NCBI RefSeq assembly: GCF_000002985.6 | Contig: NC_003279.8 | Span: 13,082,001-13,146,000, forward strand | Reading direction: 5' to 3' | Source of the DNA: Caenorhabditis elegans | Taxonomy: Eukaryota > Nematoda > Chromadorea > Rhabditida > Rhabditidae | Length of the DNA stretch: 64,000 nucleotides | Shown: piece after piece, positions 39,123 to 50,814 of the stretch | How the letters are laid out: every line of letters begins with the position of its first letter | How positions within the stretch are numbered: the stretch's first letter is position 1 | Made by a program: the position numbers and the translations under genes | The notes under the pieces: generated by a model | What the model was told of the DNA's origin: nothing | What the model saw: only the letters and a program-made list of their open reading frames with translations | Databases searched by the model: none

Positions 39123-41407
39123 ATGAGTGAAGCGGCCTATTATCGCGAACTGGAAGCTTCTGAACGACGGTTGAGCGAACTTCGGGCTGCTAATCGAGAA
39201 AGTGTTAAGTACGTTTCGCGTTGAGGTCCAAAATAACAGTTCTGCGAGTTTCAGAAGAGTGCAAGACAAAATAACCGACGAGAAAACGCAACATCAGGCA
39301 CGTATCGCGGAAAAAGAGAGAAAGCATCGTGAAAACATGTTACGACAATGGAATTCTAGCGTTGCGGAGAGGAATGCCGCTGAGGAAATACATAGGAAAT
39401 CGGTATGATTGGAGGTTGGATCTGAAGTTGTATAAAATTCATTTAAGCTTTTTTTGATGAGGTTGGTGTACAGCCTAGCTTTCTTTAAGACAATAGGCCC
39501 CTTCGTCACAAGTCTATAGGTTGACCTCTCGCCACCTTTACTTCGAAGAAAGATTTTTAGCAACTTCTTTAAGAAAAACGTACGATTTGAAGCTTGAATG
39601 TTGAATTTTTAGGTTGAAAAATTCAACGAAGAACACAAAACCTATATGGCAAAGTTAGAAAAGCAACTAGAGAAAATAAACGAGAAGGGAGAACAAGATG
39701 TTAAAGAAGTTGAACAGCAACGTGTAAAACTTGAAGAACAACGAACAGAAGACCTTGTCAAGCATCACGAATCGATGGCGAACCTCAGTGAGAAAAAATA
39801 CAAAGAAATTGAAAAACAAAGAGTAGAGCAACATATGTTGAAAATGGAAGAGTTGAATGCAAAAAGGTAAGGAGTGTTACCTCATGAGGTGTGAAATTTA
39901 TCCAGGAATGCTAACCATAAAGAATTTTGTTATTTTCACAACTTTTTTGATTGTTTCAAAAAATTTTTCGATGAATCGACAAACGACAATATCGGCAATC
40001 GCCGAAATTTGTATAATTTTTGTTTATTTCTCTCTTTTAACAGAAAATTGAACCAAAACTTATATTTTTCGGGATTTACGGAAAAGTAAGAAAGTTTTGG
40101 AACAAAGTTCCACAAAAATTTCAATTTTTACACTGCTAAACTATCGATTCAAGTGAGCTTCGTAACCTCACATTTAAAAAATTTTTAAAGTGTTAACATT
40201 TTTTTTCAGTAAACAAAATACGAGTCTTTACCAAATTCAAATGAAAAACATTAATGATTCACACAACATGCAATTAAGCATAGAAAAGAGTAATGCTAGT
40301 TTGGCTGTCATTCAACATTCAGAGAGTTGCATTGAAAGCTTTAATGTGATCTTGGGTCTATTGAAAGATATGAAAGAGTTGGTAAGCTTAACTGTGGAGT
40401 AGCGCCAGTGGGGATTTTGTTTAAGTAAATTTATAATAATTCAAAACAACCGAATATCATATTAAAACACTCCAAAATGTTTTAGCTTTTTTCATAATTT
40501 CCTGCCAAAGTTTTGGCAAGTTGCCAAAATTTTGAAAAATATGAACTTTTGAAGAAATCAAAAGAAAAATTATGAGTGGCAAAAACTGAGTGATTGTCAC
40601 TTTTTGACACCAAAAAATTTTCAAAAATTGTTTGAATTTTTTTCGTGATATTCGGTCATCTTGGCACCATATGAGTAGTTTTCAAGCAATTTAGCCACTG
40701 GCGCTACTCTACCTTTAATAGTAATTGAGAATTAAATAATTCATACAATAATTTAGAGCGAGAACAAAGATCACTACCTTCCTGCTGACTTGAAAAAAAT
40801 AAAGTATACTTCGGACGAAATTGAAAAGCACAAATCTAAATTGGAATTTCGAAATCAACAGCTCGAAAGTAGTAGGACTCTGGAAATCAATGCAGACCCA
40901 CGAGTGATTGGCGGATCTTCGGTGAGTTTGCATATTCGAAATATAAAATTTCAAAAAAAAACCGTGATGCTGGTTTAGTTGCGGAAATCTGCGCTGGAGA
41001 AGTGAGAGTGAGGTGGTATTTCAAATATGGTGCACGGTCTGTGTGTAACTGATTAAAATCCATCTCCATTTCAGAAATTGGGTAAGACAATAGGAATTAT
41101 AATTATTGCCCCCAATGTTGGACAAGAAATATATCCAACAGCCACAAAAATCTAAACATTTAACATTAAGGAAATGTCAATCAAAGTGAAGCGATGCATA
41201 GAGTCAAGTGGCTTTCGTTCAGTGTGTACTTTGCCCAGTCTTGCTGCACAACAGGATCTTGCTCGTATTAGTACAATTATGGACAAAATCGACAGTTTGA
41301 CCAATAAGATGGATGCTATTAGTGAAGAAGTTCAGCGCAATACAATTCAATGGCAACAAGATGGAAATTCGTCTATGAAGGCTTTGACGCATACCAACGG
41401 GAGTTGA
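39123..41407 (+). CDS. Type B coiled-coil gene, intact (6 exons, 353 aa)
   Basis: Exons 39123-39208 (86 nt), 39255-39402 (148), 39613-39866 (254), 40210-40381 (172), 40757-40921 (165) and 41171-41407 (237) give 354 codons without a stop. It is a close relative of the 31637 gene: MSEAAYYRELEASERRLSEL at the start, EKINEKGEQDVKEVEQQR in exon 3, and SVCTLPSLAAQQDLARIS in exon 6. The cysteine that opens exon 5 in other copies is replaced by Ser. The acceptor of exon 6 (ATTAAG) is weaker than usual. Intron 4 carries a palindromic repeat. It is paired head to head with the type A gene at 35629-38324, which has a nonsense codon. Function unknown. Confidence 0.83.
40399..40707. repeat. Palindromic repeat family 1, copy b
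   Basis: GTAGCGCCAGTGGGGATTTTG at the left, CACTGGCGCTAC at the right. It lies in intron 4 of the 39123 gene, starting 18 bp after the donor. Same ends as 32472-32867 but about 90 bp shorter. Confidence 0.8.
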
Positions 41408-42175
41408 TTGTATATAAATAATTGCTTTATTGTTATTTCATAAAAAGGAAATTCTATGAGCTCACTTTTATGTGCCTCTATCTATTATAAATAAAATTCA
41501 TGATATTCTCCGGTATACTTCCTAGTTTTCTAGTTCATGGCGATGCGACTTGGGCTGCTTTGGCAGCAGCCTCCGCAGCACTATAGAAATACAGTATCAA
41601 TAATATCCCGTGACAATTTTCATAAAACTGAATATAAATTGGCTTGATGTTCCTAAAGGGCTGCGAAGGGCTGCGAGTATGAGCGTTTTCCTGAGGGGAT
41701 GGTATCAGCTCCCTCGTAGTCATCGCAGCTCTGAGCAGCCCAACTTCATCCTATTTATCAGTCCTTCAGCACCATCAACCCAATTTTTATTCAGTTTTAT
41801 GATACTGTGTTGCTAAAGGGCTGCGGGGGGTTGCTGCCCAAACAGCCCTAGATGCGGCATCCATTCTGCAACCTGAGAAAACACTTAATTTTAGGGCACT
41901 AATCAAGTTAGAAAAAACAATGGAAAAAGTGATGGGGTGAAGTTATGTCATCTGCTTGCCATTTGCCAATCGGTCTGGCAAACGGCAAACCAATCGAAAA
42001 ACAACGAGGGTTCAACAATTGACAGTTTTTTCAACACTAAAGTTAAAATCTTTGAAAAAAAAACTAGAAATTTTTCAAACTGCAAAAATTAAACATTTAT
42101 TTCCTTACAACACAAAAAAAAGTTTTAAACGTTGAATGATGACTGCAATGAGTATCACGAAAAGATCAATGAACT
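41408..42175. other. Intergenic stretch, no gene seen
   Basis: Lies between the 3' ends of a type B gene (plus) and a type C gene (minus). A GC-richer part at 41560-41860 has short repeats of GGGCTGCGAAGGGCTGCG and CAGCAGCCTCCGCAGC but no credible ORF. Some segments recur in other 3' flanks of the island (34540-34990, 46170-46400). Confidence 0.5.
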
Positions 42176-43717
42176 TCAATTCAAGAGACTTTTCGAATTT
42201 TGTGCACTTTCGCAATCCTTCTTCCATTCATATAAAATCAGTTCCATATTTCTGATTTCAATGTCAGCATGTTTCTTTAGTTTAATGTTACGCAGCTTGC
42301 TGACTGCATAATTTAACATATTCATCCTATCCTTGAAAGCTTTGAAAGCCGTGATTGATTTGTCCAGCTCAGAGAATGTGCTCAAAAATGTGTTCAAACT
42401 ATTTCGAACATCAACGATCTTGTTGAGAATCTGTTTTACCACATTTGTATTCGCACCGCCTTTCATACCATCATATCCTTTGAAATTCGACACTTTTTCT
42501 GATGCTTCTTCCAAATTATCCATTTTATTCTTTACAAGAGTCACGAGAATCTGAAGAAAACTGTGCAGAAATTGGAACTATTTAACTGTTACCTCGCGAT
42601 TCCTTGTACTTATCGTTTGTTTATCATCATTGCTCAGGGATTTGTGAACCACCGTCACCGCTTTCGAGATTAAAGCCCAGATATGCTTCACGTGCTGGAC
42701 AGTACTATTATATTTTTCTTCAAGAATATCATTTCTGACTGCTTTCGCCAGATCTCCTTGTTTCAGTTTCATCTTCAAGTCGATTTCTTCACATTTGGTC
42801 TGATGTATGAATTTCTGTTCTCGCATGCTCTTTTCCGCTTCCGACATTGATCGATTCAAATTTGATATAGTTTCTTGGTGTTTTTCAATTATTTCTCTTT
42901 TTCTCAATTCGTGATTCTCAATGTCAGATCGTTGTTCCTCCTTTGCTTGCATTCTCTGAAATTATTTCTATCGCAACATACTTCTACAGTAACCCGACAC
43001 AATCCTACTAACCTCCACACCTTATCACATCAAAATGCAAAATCTAGTCTTGTCCTAAACTACAATTATACTACAATACTCCTACAGTAGCCCCAACCAT
43101 ATCCCCCACTACCCCTAAATCAATTTAAAAAAAAAGCTAATTTTTTCCAAAACGACAGATATCCCACAGTACTCCTACAGGACAACTACATACTGCTACA
43201 GTACCCCGACCAAAATCAATTTCTCTTCATTAAAAAACTAAAATTTCTAAAACTACAGTAAGACTGCAGTACCCCGACCATATCCCTCCACCTACCTCAA
43301 ACCGATATCTCTTCAAAAGGCAGAAACTCAATTTTTCCTAAACTACAGTATTCCTACAGTACTCCTACAGTATCCCTACAATACTGCTACAGTTCCCGAC
43401 CATATCCCTCTACTAACCCCAGAGCAATATCCTTTCACAAGAGAGAAACTCACATTTTCCAATACTACAGTACTCCAACAATACCCCTTTAGTAAAACTA
43501 CAGTAGCTCCACAGTATCCCAACCCATGCATATAACTAACCATGCTATGTTCCATATTTTGAATATTACTCCTAAACTGTTCTTCCTCTAATTGTAACTC
43601 GTTCCGTTTATTTTCCAATTCACTGTTGTTTGACTTTTTCTTATCCGCTAAGGCAATTCGTTGTTCTTCTCTCAATTCTTTCATATTATTTACATGATCA
43701 TCTTGAATTCGCTTCAC
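42176..43717 (-). pseudogene. Type C coiled-coil gene lacking a visible 5' end
   Basis: Exons 43717-43541 (177 nt), 42955-42593 (363) and 42550-42176 (375, stop) are open and properly spliced, and closely match exons 3-5 of the intact copy at 46470-48257. The start exon and the 63-nt second exon of that copy are not found upstream. Instead 43741-43850 is a fragment of a type A exon. Without a start exon the gene is probably inactive, unless an unrecognised exon is used. The product would be Lys/Glu coiled coil with the type C end (NLEEASEKV...NTFLSTFSELDK). Confidence 0.7.
42960..43535. repeat. CTACAGTA-rich intron
   Basis: Many interspersed CTACAGTA, CTACAATA and ACTCCTACAGTA motifs with recurring CCCGACCATATCCCTC segments fill this intron. 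The duplicated intron at 47255-47860 has the same structure, and an inverse-orientation block (TACTGTAG) lies at about 57740-57890. Low-complexity, non-coding. Confidence 0.8.
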
Positions 43718-43740
43718 CTATTTCAAAAAAATATATTTAG

Positions 43741-44330
43741 TAAGGATTAATATATTGTTCAACTCTGATTTTACGAGTACATCCTCTCTCTCTTGTTGTT
43801 TTCAATTTTTATCGCTTGTAACCCTTTTACGGCTACCTGAATTTAAAAAATTGAGGATTTACCTTCATTTTTTTTTTCATATTTCGCAGTTTAAAGGTGC
43901 AATAGCGCCAGTGAGGATTTTGCCTAAATTTTCTTATGATGATCCAAAATGAGCAAATATCATAATAAAAAACTCCAAAAAAAATTTGGATTTTTCATAA
44001 TTTTCGGTCAAAGTTTTTGCAAACTGCCAGAATTTTGAAAAATGTGAGCTTTTGAGGAAATCCAAAGCAATTTCTTATATTCCAACCCCTACAATGTTTT
44101 CATACAAATAATTAAAACAGAATTTAAGTATTAAAAATGTAGGAAACATTTTTTTGGTCGACTTTCAAAATTATGAGTGGCAAAACTGAGTAACTGATAC
44201 TTTTTGACAGCGCATATAAAAATTTACAAGTTTTTTTTTGAAAAGTTTTATTATGATATTGGGCTATTTTGGCACCAAAGGAGAAGTTTTTCGTTGTTTA
44301 GATATTTCCTTATTTTGAACTGATTATGTT
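43741..44330. repeat. Mixed fragments: type A exon remnant and partial palindromic repeat
   Basis: 43741-43850 on the minus strand resembles the start of the type A 255-nt exon (VAVKGLQAIKIENNKRED), then ends in unrelated sequence. From 43903 (TAGCGCCAGTGAGGATTTTG) the sequence follows palindromic family 1 without a clear right end. The same combination appears at 50405-50790, so the two were copied together. Confidence 0.65.
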
Positions 44331-44375
44331 TTCAGAACCAAAAAAAACGCATTACATTGTTGCTAAAAACTATTT

Positions 44376-44586
44376 GGGTACTTTTCCTTTTCTACCCCGC
44401 ATTTTTCTGGAACATTTTCTTTAATAAAAACGTGAACTTTATGTGTTTAGGCAGTTATTAATGTTGTTTTCTAAGCCTAAAAATGAAAATAGTATTAAAA
44501 TAAACATTCACGTGAGAATTAAATTCGAATAATTCAATGGTTGGAATATTCTTTTAAAAATGCGGGGTAGAAAAGGAAAAGTACCC
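44376..44586. repeat. Palindromic MITE-like element, 211 bp
   Basis: GGGTACTTTTCCTTTTCTACC at the left is mirrored by ...GGTAGAAAAGGAAAAGTACCC at the right, with further pairing (CCCGCATTTTT / AAAAATGCGGG). The ends (GGTACTT) and central TAGGC/CTAAGCCTA elements recall the 452-641 element. Confidence 0.85.
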
Positions 44587-44848
44587 ATATTTGTTTTAGG
44601 CAACGAAACAAATCCTCAAAAAAGTCCCAGTCGCTCCTAGACCAACTCATGTTTGCAGAGCATTCTGGAAAATGAAAATAAAACAATAATCAAACATTAG
44701 AATTTGAGAAATTCAGATTTTTGAGTAATCTATATTGTATAGCTAGAAATACCGAAAAATTCTAGGAACAAGTACCTCAGATAGCTTTGAGACAATTTAA
44801 AGTTATACATACTTCTTTCATTTGTGGCAGTATTTAAACAAATTTTAG

Positions 44849-45030
44849 TGTTAGCAAGGTGATGAAAAAATCTTTTCTATTCCTTATGACATGTGGCAAT
44901 CACTTATACAGTTTCATTTTTTATAAGGAATTTTCGATTATTCCTTTTCGAAAGTGTTATTAAAATATTGGTCTTTGCTAGTTGTATCTTCAAATATAAA
45001 CAACTGTTATCAATATTCATTTCATTTCAG
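44849..45030 (+). promoter_or_regulatory. Conserved type B upstream module
   Basis: Has GTGTTAGCAAGGTGATG, ATTCCTTATGACATGTGGCAA, TTATAAGGAAT, TTTGCTAGTTGTATCTTC, ATATAAACAACTGTTATCAATATTC and TTTCATTTCAG. It precedes the degenerate type B gene at 45152. Confidence 0.7.
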
Positions 45031-45151
45031 TATTCATAGTCCTTTTCCGGTTTTCCGTATTTTTAGAATATGTAGCATAATGTCATCATTAATTTTTTCG
45101 GGCTACAAAATGTTCAAAATTTAGGGCGAACTAGGTGCAAAAAAAAAGAAA

Positions 45152-45874
45152 ATGAGTGACGCGACCTCCTCCCGCAAACTGGAAGCTTCTGAAATATCCA
45201 ACGAGCTAAGACAACATCTGGCACGTATTTTGGAAGAAGAGAAAAAACACCACCAAAACATGTTACGACATTTGAATTCCAGCGCTGCAGAGAAGAAAGC
45301 CACAGAGGAAATACATAGGAAATCGGTATGTTCGTTCTTATCAAAGTTGTGAATTAAGCGCTGTGGTTTGTAGTTTGTGGTACACGCGGGACTTCAATTC
45401 ATTATTAACTGGGCTTTCAAGATGGCTCGGCAACCTAGGTTGTTGAATCGTCAAATTGAAACGCGAATTTAATACTTTTAAATGAAGTGTAATCTGAATT
45501 TGTTTAACAATTGTGTAAGTTTTCGATTAAGCCGGCCTAGCTCTCTTTAAGACGACAAGCCCCTATGTCACAAGCCCATCGGTTGGCCTTTTGCCACCTC
45601 TACTTAAATTTTTTTTTAGGTTCAAAAACTCGAAAAAAATACATAACCAATAAGACACAGTTAAAAATGCAACAACAAAAAATAAAAGAGAAGGGAGAAC
45701 AAGATGTTAAAGAAGTTAAGCAGCAACGTGCAAATTTTGAAAAACAACGAACAGAATACCTTGTCAACCATCACGAAACGATGAAGGAACTAAATAAAGA
45801 CAAATTCAAAAACATTAAAAAGCAGAGAACAGAGAAGCAAATGTTGAAAACGGAAGAGATGAATGCAAAAAGGT
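45152..45874 (+). pseudogene. Degenerate type B gene, exons 1+2 fused and exon 3 frameshifted
   Basis: The first exon (45152-45327) runs straight from the exon 1 sequence into exon 2 sequence with no intron, then meets a normal GTATG donor. Exon 3 (from about 45620 to 45872) has lost one base near its start, producing an immediate TAA. The family frame resumes afterwards (KIKEKGEQDVKEVKQQR). Exons 4-6 are missing, and the flank passes into the next minus-strand gene. The start codon and upstream module are intact. Non-functional as a full-length gene. Confidence 0.8.
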
Positions 45875-46399
45875 AAGGAGTGTTACCTGAGGTGTGAAAT
45901 TTATCCAGGGCACAAAAGCTGAACATAACGTAGTTTGTTATTTTTGTAGTGGGGATGTAGATTGCGGTCGGAATTCACACAATTTTTTATTGCATATAAA
46001 ATTTCATAAATTGAATCGCAAATTATATTTTTGGCAAACGACAAATTGCTGAATTTTCCGGAAAAAACGACAATTGCCAATTTGACTGCAAAATAAAATT
46101 CAATTTTTACTTTGCTAAAATATAATAGTGCTGGGCTTCGCAACCTAACATTTACAAAATTTTAAGAAGTGATGGGGTAAAGTTATGCCCTCAATTTGTT
46201 GTTCAACGAGGGTTCAACAATTGACAGTTTTTCCAATACTGAAGTTGAAATCTTTAAAGAACGAGAAATGTTTTCAAACTTTTATATACATAGTTATATT
46301 CGATCCACAATTGTTACTAGTTTTCTATTTTACGGCGATAAGGTTTTCTATTTTGGCAGCAAAAATCAAATATTTTATTTCTTCACAAAACAAAAAAAA

Positions 46400-48065
46400 T
46401 TTTAACGTTGAATGATGACTGCAACAAGTATCACCAAAAGAACAATCAAAAGAACAATCAAAATAAACTTCAGTTCATAAGACTTTTCGAAGTGTGTGCA
46501 AATTTGCAATCCTTCTCCCATTCATTTAAAATCAGTTCCATATTTCTGATTTCAATGTCAGCATGTTTCTGTAGTTTAATGTTACGCAGCTTGCTGACTG
46601 CATAATTTAACATATTCATCCTATCCTTGAAAGCTTTGAAAGCCTTGAGTGATTTGTCCATCTCAGAGAATGTGCTCAAAAATGTGTTCAAACTATTTCG
46701 AACATCAACGATCTTGTTGAGAATCTGTTTTACCACATTTGTATTCGCACCGCCTTTCATACCATCATATCCTTTGAAATTCAACACTTTTTCTGATGCT
46801 TCCTCCAAATTATCCATTTTATTCTTCACAAGAGTCACGAGAATCTGAAGAAAACTGTGCTCAAATTGGAACTATTTAACTGTTACCTCGCGATTCCTTG
46901 TACTTATCGTTTGTTTATCATCGTTTGTCAGGGATTTGTGAATTACCGTCATCGCCTTTGAGATCAGAGTCCAGATATGCTTCACGTGCTGGACTGTACT
47001 ATTATATTTTTCTTCAAGAATATCATTTCTGAGTGCTTTGGCCAGATCTCCTTGTTTCAGTTTCATCATCAAGTCGATTTCTTCACATTTGGTCTGATGT
47101 ATGAATTTCTGTTCTCGCATGCTCTTTTCCGCTTCCGACATTGATCGATTCAAATTTGATATAGTTTCTTGGTGTTGTTCAATTATTTCTCTTTTCGTCA
47201 ATTCGTGTTTTTCAATGTCAGATCGCTGTTCCTCCTTTGCTTGCATTCTCTGAAATTATTTCTATCGCAACATACTTCTACAGTAACCCGACACAATCCT
47301 ACTAACCTCCACTCCTTATCATATCAAAAGGCAAAATCTAGTTTTGTCCCAAACTACAATTATACTACAATATGCCTACAGTAGCCCCAACCATATCCCC
47401 CACTACCCCTAAATCAATTTTAAAAAAAGCTCATTTTTTCCAAAACGACAGGTATCCCACAGTACTCCTACATGACAACTACATACTGCTACAGTACCCC
47501 GACCATATCTCCCTACTAACCAAAAATCTATTTCTCTTCATAAAAAAACTAAAATTTCTAAAACTACAGTACCACTGCAGTACCCCGACCATATCCCTCT
47601 ACTAACCTCAAACCGATATCTCTTCAAAAAACAAAAACCCAATTTTTCCTAAACTACAGTAACACTACAGTACTCCTACAGTATCCCTACAATACTGCTA
47701 CAGTTCCCGACCATATCCCTCTACTAACCCCAAAGCAATATCCTTTCACAGGAGCGAAACTCATATTTTCTGATACTACAGTAACACTACAGTACTTCTA
47801 CAATACCCCTCTAGTAATACTACAGTAGCTCGACAGTATACCAACCCCACGCATATAACTAACCATGTCATGTTCCATATTTTGAATGGATCTCTTCAAC
47901 TGTTCTTCCTCTAATTGTAACTCGTTCCGCTTATTTTCCAATTCAGAGTTGTTCGACTTTTTCTTGTTCGCTAAGGCGATTCGATGTTCTTCTCTCAATT
48001 CTCTCACGTGTTTTACATGATCATCTTGAATTCTCTTCATACTTATTTGCCGGGGCACCTATTTC
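46400..48065. repeat. Tandem-duplicated segment, copy 2
   Basis: Second copy of 42115-43735. It retains the 5' exons missing from copy 1, so it is likely closer to the parental arrangement. Intron sequence with CTACAGTA motifs is conserved between the copies. Confidence 0.85.
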
Positions 48066-48257
48066 AAAAATTATATATTTAGTAAAGACTAATATTTTCA
48101 AACTCACTGGGTATCTTATTCGTAGGTATCCCAATTTATAGTCTACTGCGTACACGTAGTTTCTTGCTGCCTGAAAGTTTGAAATTTAAAAAAGAGGGAA
48201 ATGGTGAATTGTCTTAAATTTGAAAAATAAGTTTCCTATAATGATGCTTACACTCAT
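46470..48257 (-). CDS. Type C coiled-coil gene, apparently intact (5 exons, 333 aa)
   Basis: Exons 48257-48252 (ATGAGT), 48170-48108 (63 nt), 48058-47864 (195), 47249-46887 (363) and 46844-46470 (375, stop) join in phase 0 to 334 codons. The two-codon first exon followed at once by GTAAGC matches the 25492-27778 gene. The 63-nt exon (AARNYVYAVDYKLGYL...) is not repetitive coiled coil and may be lineage-specific. The rest is charged helix with a type C end (MDNLEEASEKVLNF ... FLSTFSEMDKSLKAF). No signal peptide or membrane helix. An extended GATA site, TCTTATCAGT, lies 150 bp upstream at 48407-48416. Function unknown. Confidence 0.78.
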
Positions 48258-48942
48258 GTTAATTTTTTATCCGCCGTATTGAAAAACCATAAAAATCAGT
48301 CAAATACCTTGCAGGCAAATTGCTAAAAAGTATGGAAAAGTTGTAAAATAAATTCAGAGAGACAACTTTTAAAGCAAGAACTGCTGACTATTCCTCACAA
48401 TATTATTCTTATCAGTAACTGTTCGACGGCACGAGGTGTAAGTGAAACTTCCGAAATTGAAGTGAGCCTCAAGAACTACTCGCAGTTTTTATTTATTCCT
48501 TAGAAAATTATTTAATTGTTTTTCTTTCTTCCTCATCAGTTTTTCGATGAAATTCCCTAGAGAAGCTACATACTAGCACAAAACACAAGTTAAGATTGGG
48601 CCAGTTGTGCTCAAACTAGATCGTTGTAAATTTTGTTCCGTGCAATAATTTTTGCAACTAAAATTTTCAAGAGCTGTCTGCACTAAATGTTTTTTTTTGT
48701 TGTCCAATGTGTTAGTTGCTTCATCGAGCAGCAGCATTTTCAGATTCCGAACAACATGCCTTCCAGAAAACTTGTACAGAATGGACAGTGTATCGCGATA
48801 TTCGGTGATTTTGCTCAGTCAGCAAATTTATTGAGAACAAAAGAGAAAAAACAAACCAATTATAACACAGTTGAAAAGACAATTAAGATGTTTTCTTTCA
48901 ATCCTCCAGATTAGTTTGAACTTTGTCCTTTGGTGCAAAACT
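48258..48942. promoter_or_regulatory. Upstream region of the type C gene with an extended GATA site
   Basis: ACTGATAAGA on the minus strand (48416-48407) is a full match to the gut-GATA consensus, positioned about 150 bp from the start codon of the 46470-48257 gene. The rest (48430-48942) holds no supported gene and ends at the stop of the next minus-strand gene. Confidence 0.5.
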
Positions 48943-50464
48943 CTAAAGATCCATCCCATTTTCTATTCGTTTTTTCAAATACGTCACTGCATAATTGGTT
49001 TCAGTGACATCTGGGATCAATTTAATCATTCTCTTCAGTCTGTCATTTTTGGTTTGAACGCTTTCAAAAAGTTTTATCGAATTGGTATTCGGATCGTCCG
49101 ACAACGAAACTTGAAATCGTTCTAAATGCATTAGAATCTCCCGTGCAGACTTTCCAATCTCTTCAGCGTTTTTCTGCACTGGTTTAACCATGGTGTGATC
49201 TGTGGTACAGAAAATTGATATCTCCAGGCACCTATCTTGTAGTTCTGCTATTTTGCTGATGATCATGGAAACAATATGCTGCAATATATAAAATGTCTTA
49301 ATTTAGATTTTTTAAACCCCGAAAATTGCTAGAGTTTCACAACCAAGTTATCTATTGGTAGTAAACTTTGTATTGTAGTGTTCACGGAGCAATCGTTCTA
49401 GCGCGACTAATAGATGTTTAGTTTTTTACACATTTCTGGTGCTACAGCAACCAGTATACATTACATATTACATATATAGTATAATTAGTTCACACTACAA
49501 TTCCTCTCAAACAGAATAGAAAAAAAAACGCGCGGAAAACTATGTACTACGCAGAGGCAAATGCGCTCTATAAAACGTAAAGAAATCCAACCTGTGTCTA
49601 CCGATTAAACGGGTAGTTCACATGCATTTCGATACAATTTGTGACGCAATTTCGCGACATTTCTCAAAGTTTCTCGGCATTATCCGACATCCAGAAAGCG
49701 GACAAATTATGTCGCAAAATGACGTCACAAACTGTATTGAAATAAACAATTCTCCATGAAACAACAAACCTCACATAGTCCAATATCGCTTTCCAATGCC
49801 GATCGTTTACATCCGGTTGTTAGTTCAAATGTGTGATCCGCCAAAGAGTCGACTTCGTCTGTAAGATCTTGTCCAGCGCTTACTATTCTCTTGACAGCAA
49901 CAATGAAAACAGCTTCTTTTCTGTCCTTCTTCAGTTCATTGCCGACGTACACCTTTGTTTCCGGAGTCCATTGTTCTAGCGCATGCATTCGTAATTCACG
50001 ATCTACTTTATTTTGTTGATTACCCAACTTGATTTCATTGGTTCTCTGCATTTCGTTCAAAACATCGGCGTTGTTCTCTTCCACGGTCTTCCAGATTTTC
50101 AGTCCAAATTGTTTCCTCTCGTTATGACACTTTTCTTGAAATCGTACATTCTGAATTGAAAATAGGTTTGTGTGTGGTTAAATGCATTTCTGGGAGAATC
50201 TAGATTCTACTCACCTTCTCTTTCAACGCGTCGATTTCTGCAAATATTGTTTCTTCGATGTGATTTTTATTCTCATAGGCCTGTTTCAGCATTTCTTGAT
50301 CAATCTTCTCCCTCGTCATCAGTTCCTCTTCATACGCGTTTTTTTGGTTTCTCAATGCCTGTTCTTCCCTCTGAATTGCTTCGAGTATTTCTTTTTGACG
50401 TGACGCGTTCATCCTCTTTCTTGTTGTTCTTAATTTTTGTCCCTTGTAACCCTTTTACGGCTAC
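48943..50464 (-). pseudogene. Type A gene remnant: 5' exons missing, exon 3 frameshifted
   Basis: Exons corresponding to the 255-nt exon (50464-50215, here 250 nt), the 381-nt exon (50150-49770) and the terminal exon (49278-48943, 336 nt) are present. The first has a 5-base loss, so the frame entered from its acceptor ends at GIEKPKKRV-stop and the family frame (QKEILEAIQREEQAL) continues out of register. No N-terminal exons are found upstream, where repeat family 1 and a LINE fragment lie. The later exons are open and well conserved (LADHTFELTTG, TTDHTMVKPVQKNAEEI). Likely inactive. Confidence 0.8.
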
Positions 50465-50522
50465 CTGAATTTGAAAAATTGAGGATTTACCTTCATATTT
50501 TTTTTTTATTTTGCAATTTAAA

Positions 50523-50790
50523 CGCCAGTGGAGATTTAGCCTAAACACAGTTATAATGATCTAACTATAAAATGACTAAATATCACAATAAAACTATTGC
50601 CAAAAAAAATTGAAATAAAATGAGCTGTTGAGAAAATCCAAAGCAATGTCGCATATTCCGACCCTCTACAATAATAAAAAAAATTACAGAATAAAAAATG
50701 TAGAAAACAATTTTTTGGTCCATTTCCAAAATTATGAGTAATTGCAACTTTTTGAGAGTAAATAAAAAATGCAAAAATAAAAAAATTCAA
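50523..50790. repeat. Partial palindromic repeat family 1, copy d
   Basis: ACGCCAGTGGAGATTTAGCC and downstream AAAATCCAAAGCAATGTCGCATATTCC match the internal part of family 1 as seen at 43903-44200. The right terminus is lost. Non-coding. Confidence 0.65.
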
Positions 50791-50814
50791 AAATCAAACA
50801 TAAGAATTTGAGAA

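Larger units (their letters stand above)
42115..43735. repeat. Tandem-duplicated segment, copy 1
   Basis: Nearly collinear with 46400-48065, offset 4294 bp in the two last exons (42176/46470 and 42578/46872 are equivalent positions). Exons and CTACAGTA-rich introns are both conserved, so it is a recent segmental duplication. Confidence 0.85.

Noticed and set aside
42960-43535. CTACAGTA repeats as a CRISPR-like array
   Set aside because: Eukaryotic intron with irregular motif spacing, no constant repeat length and no cas genes.
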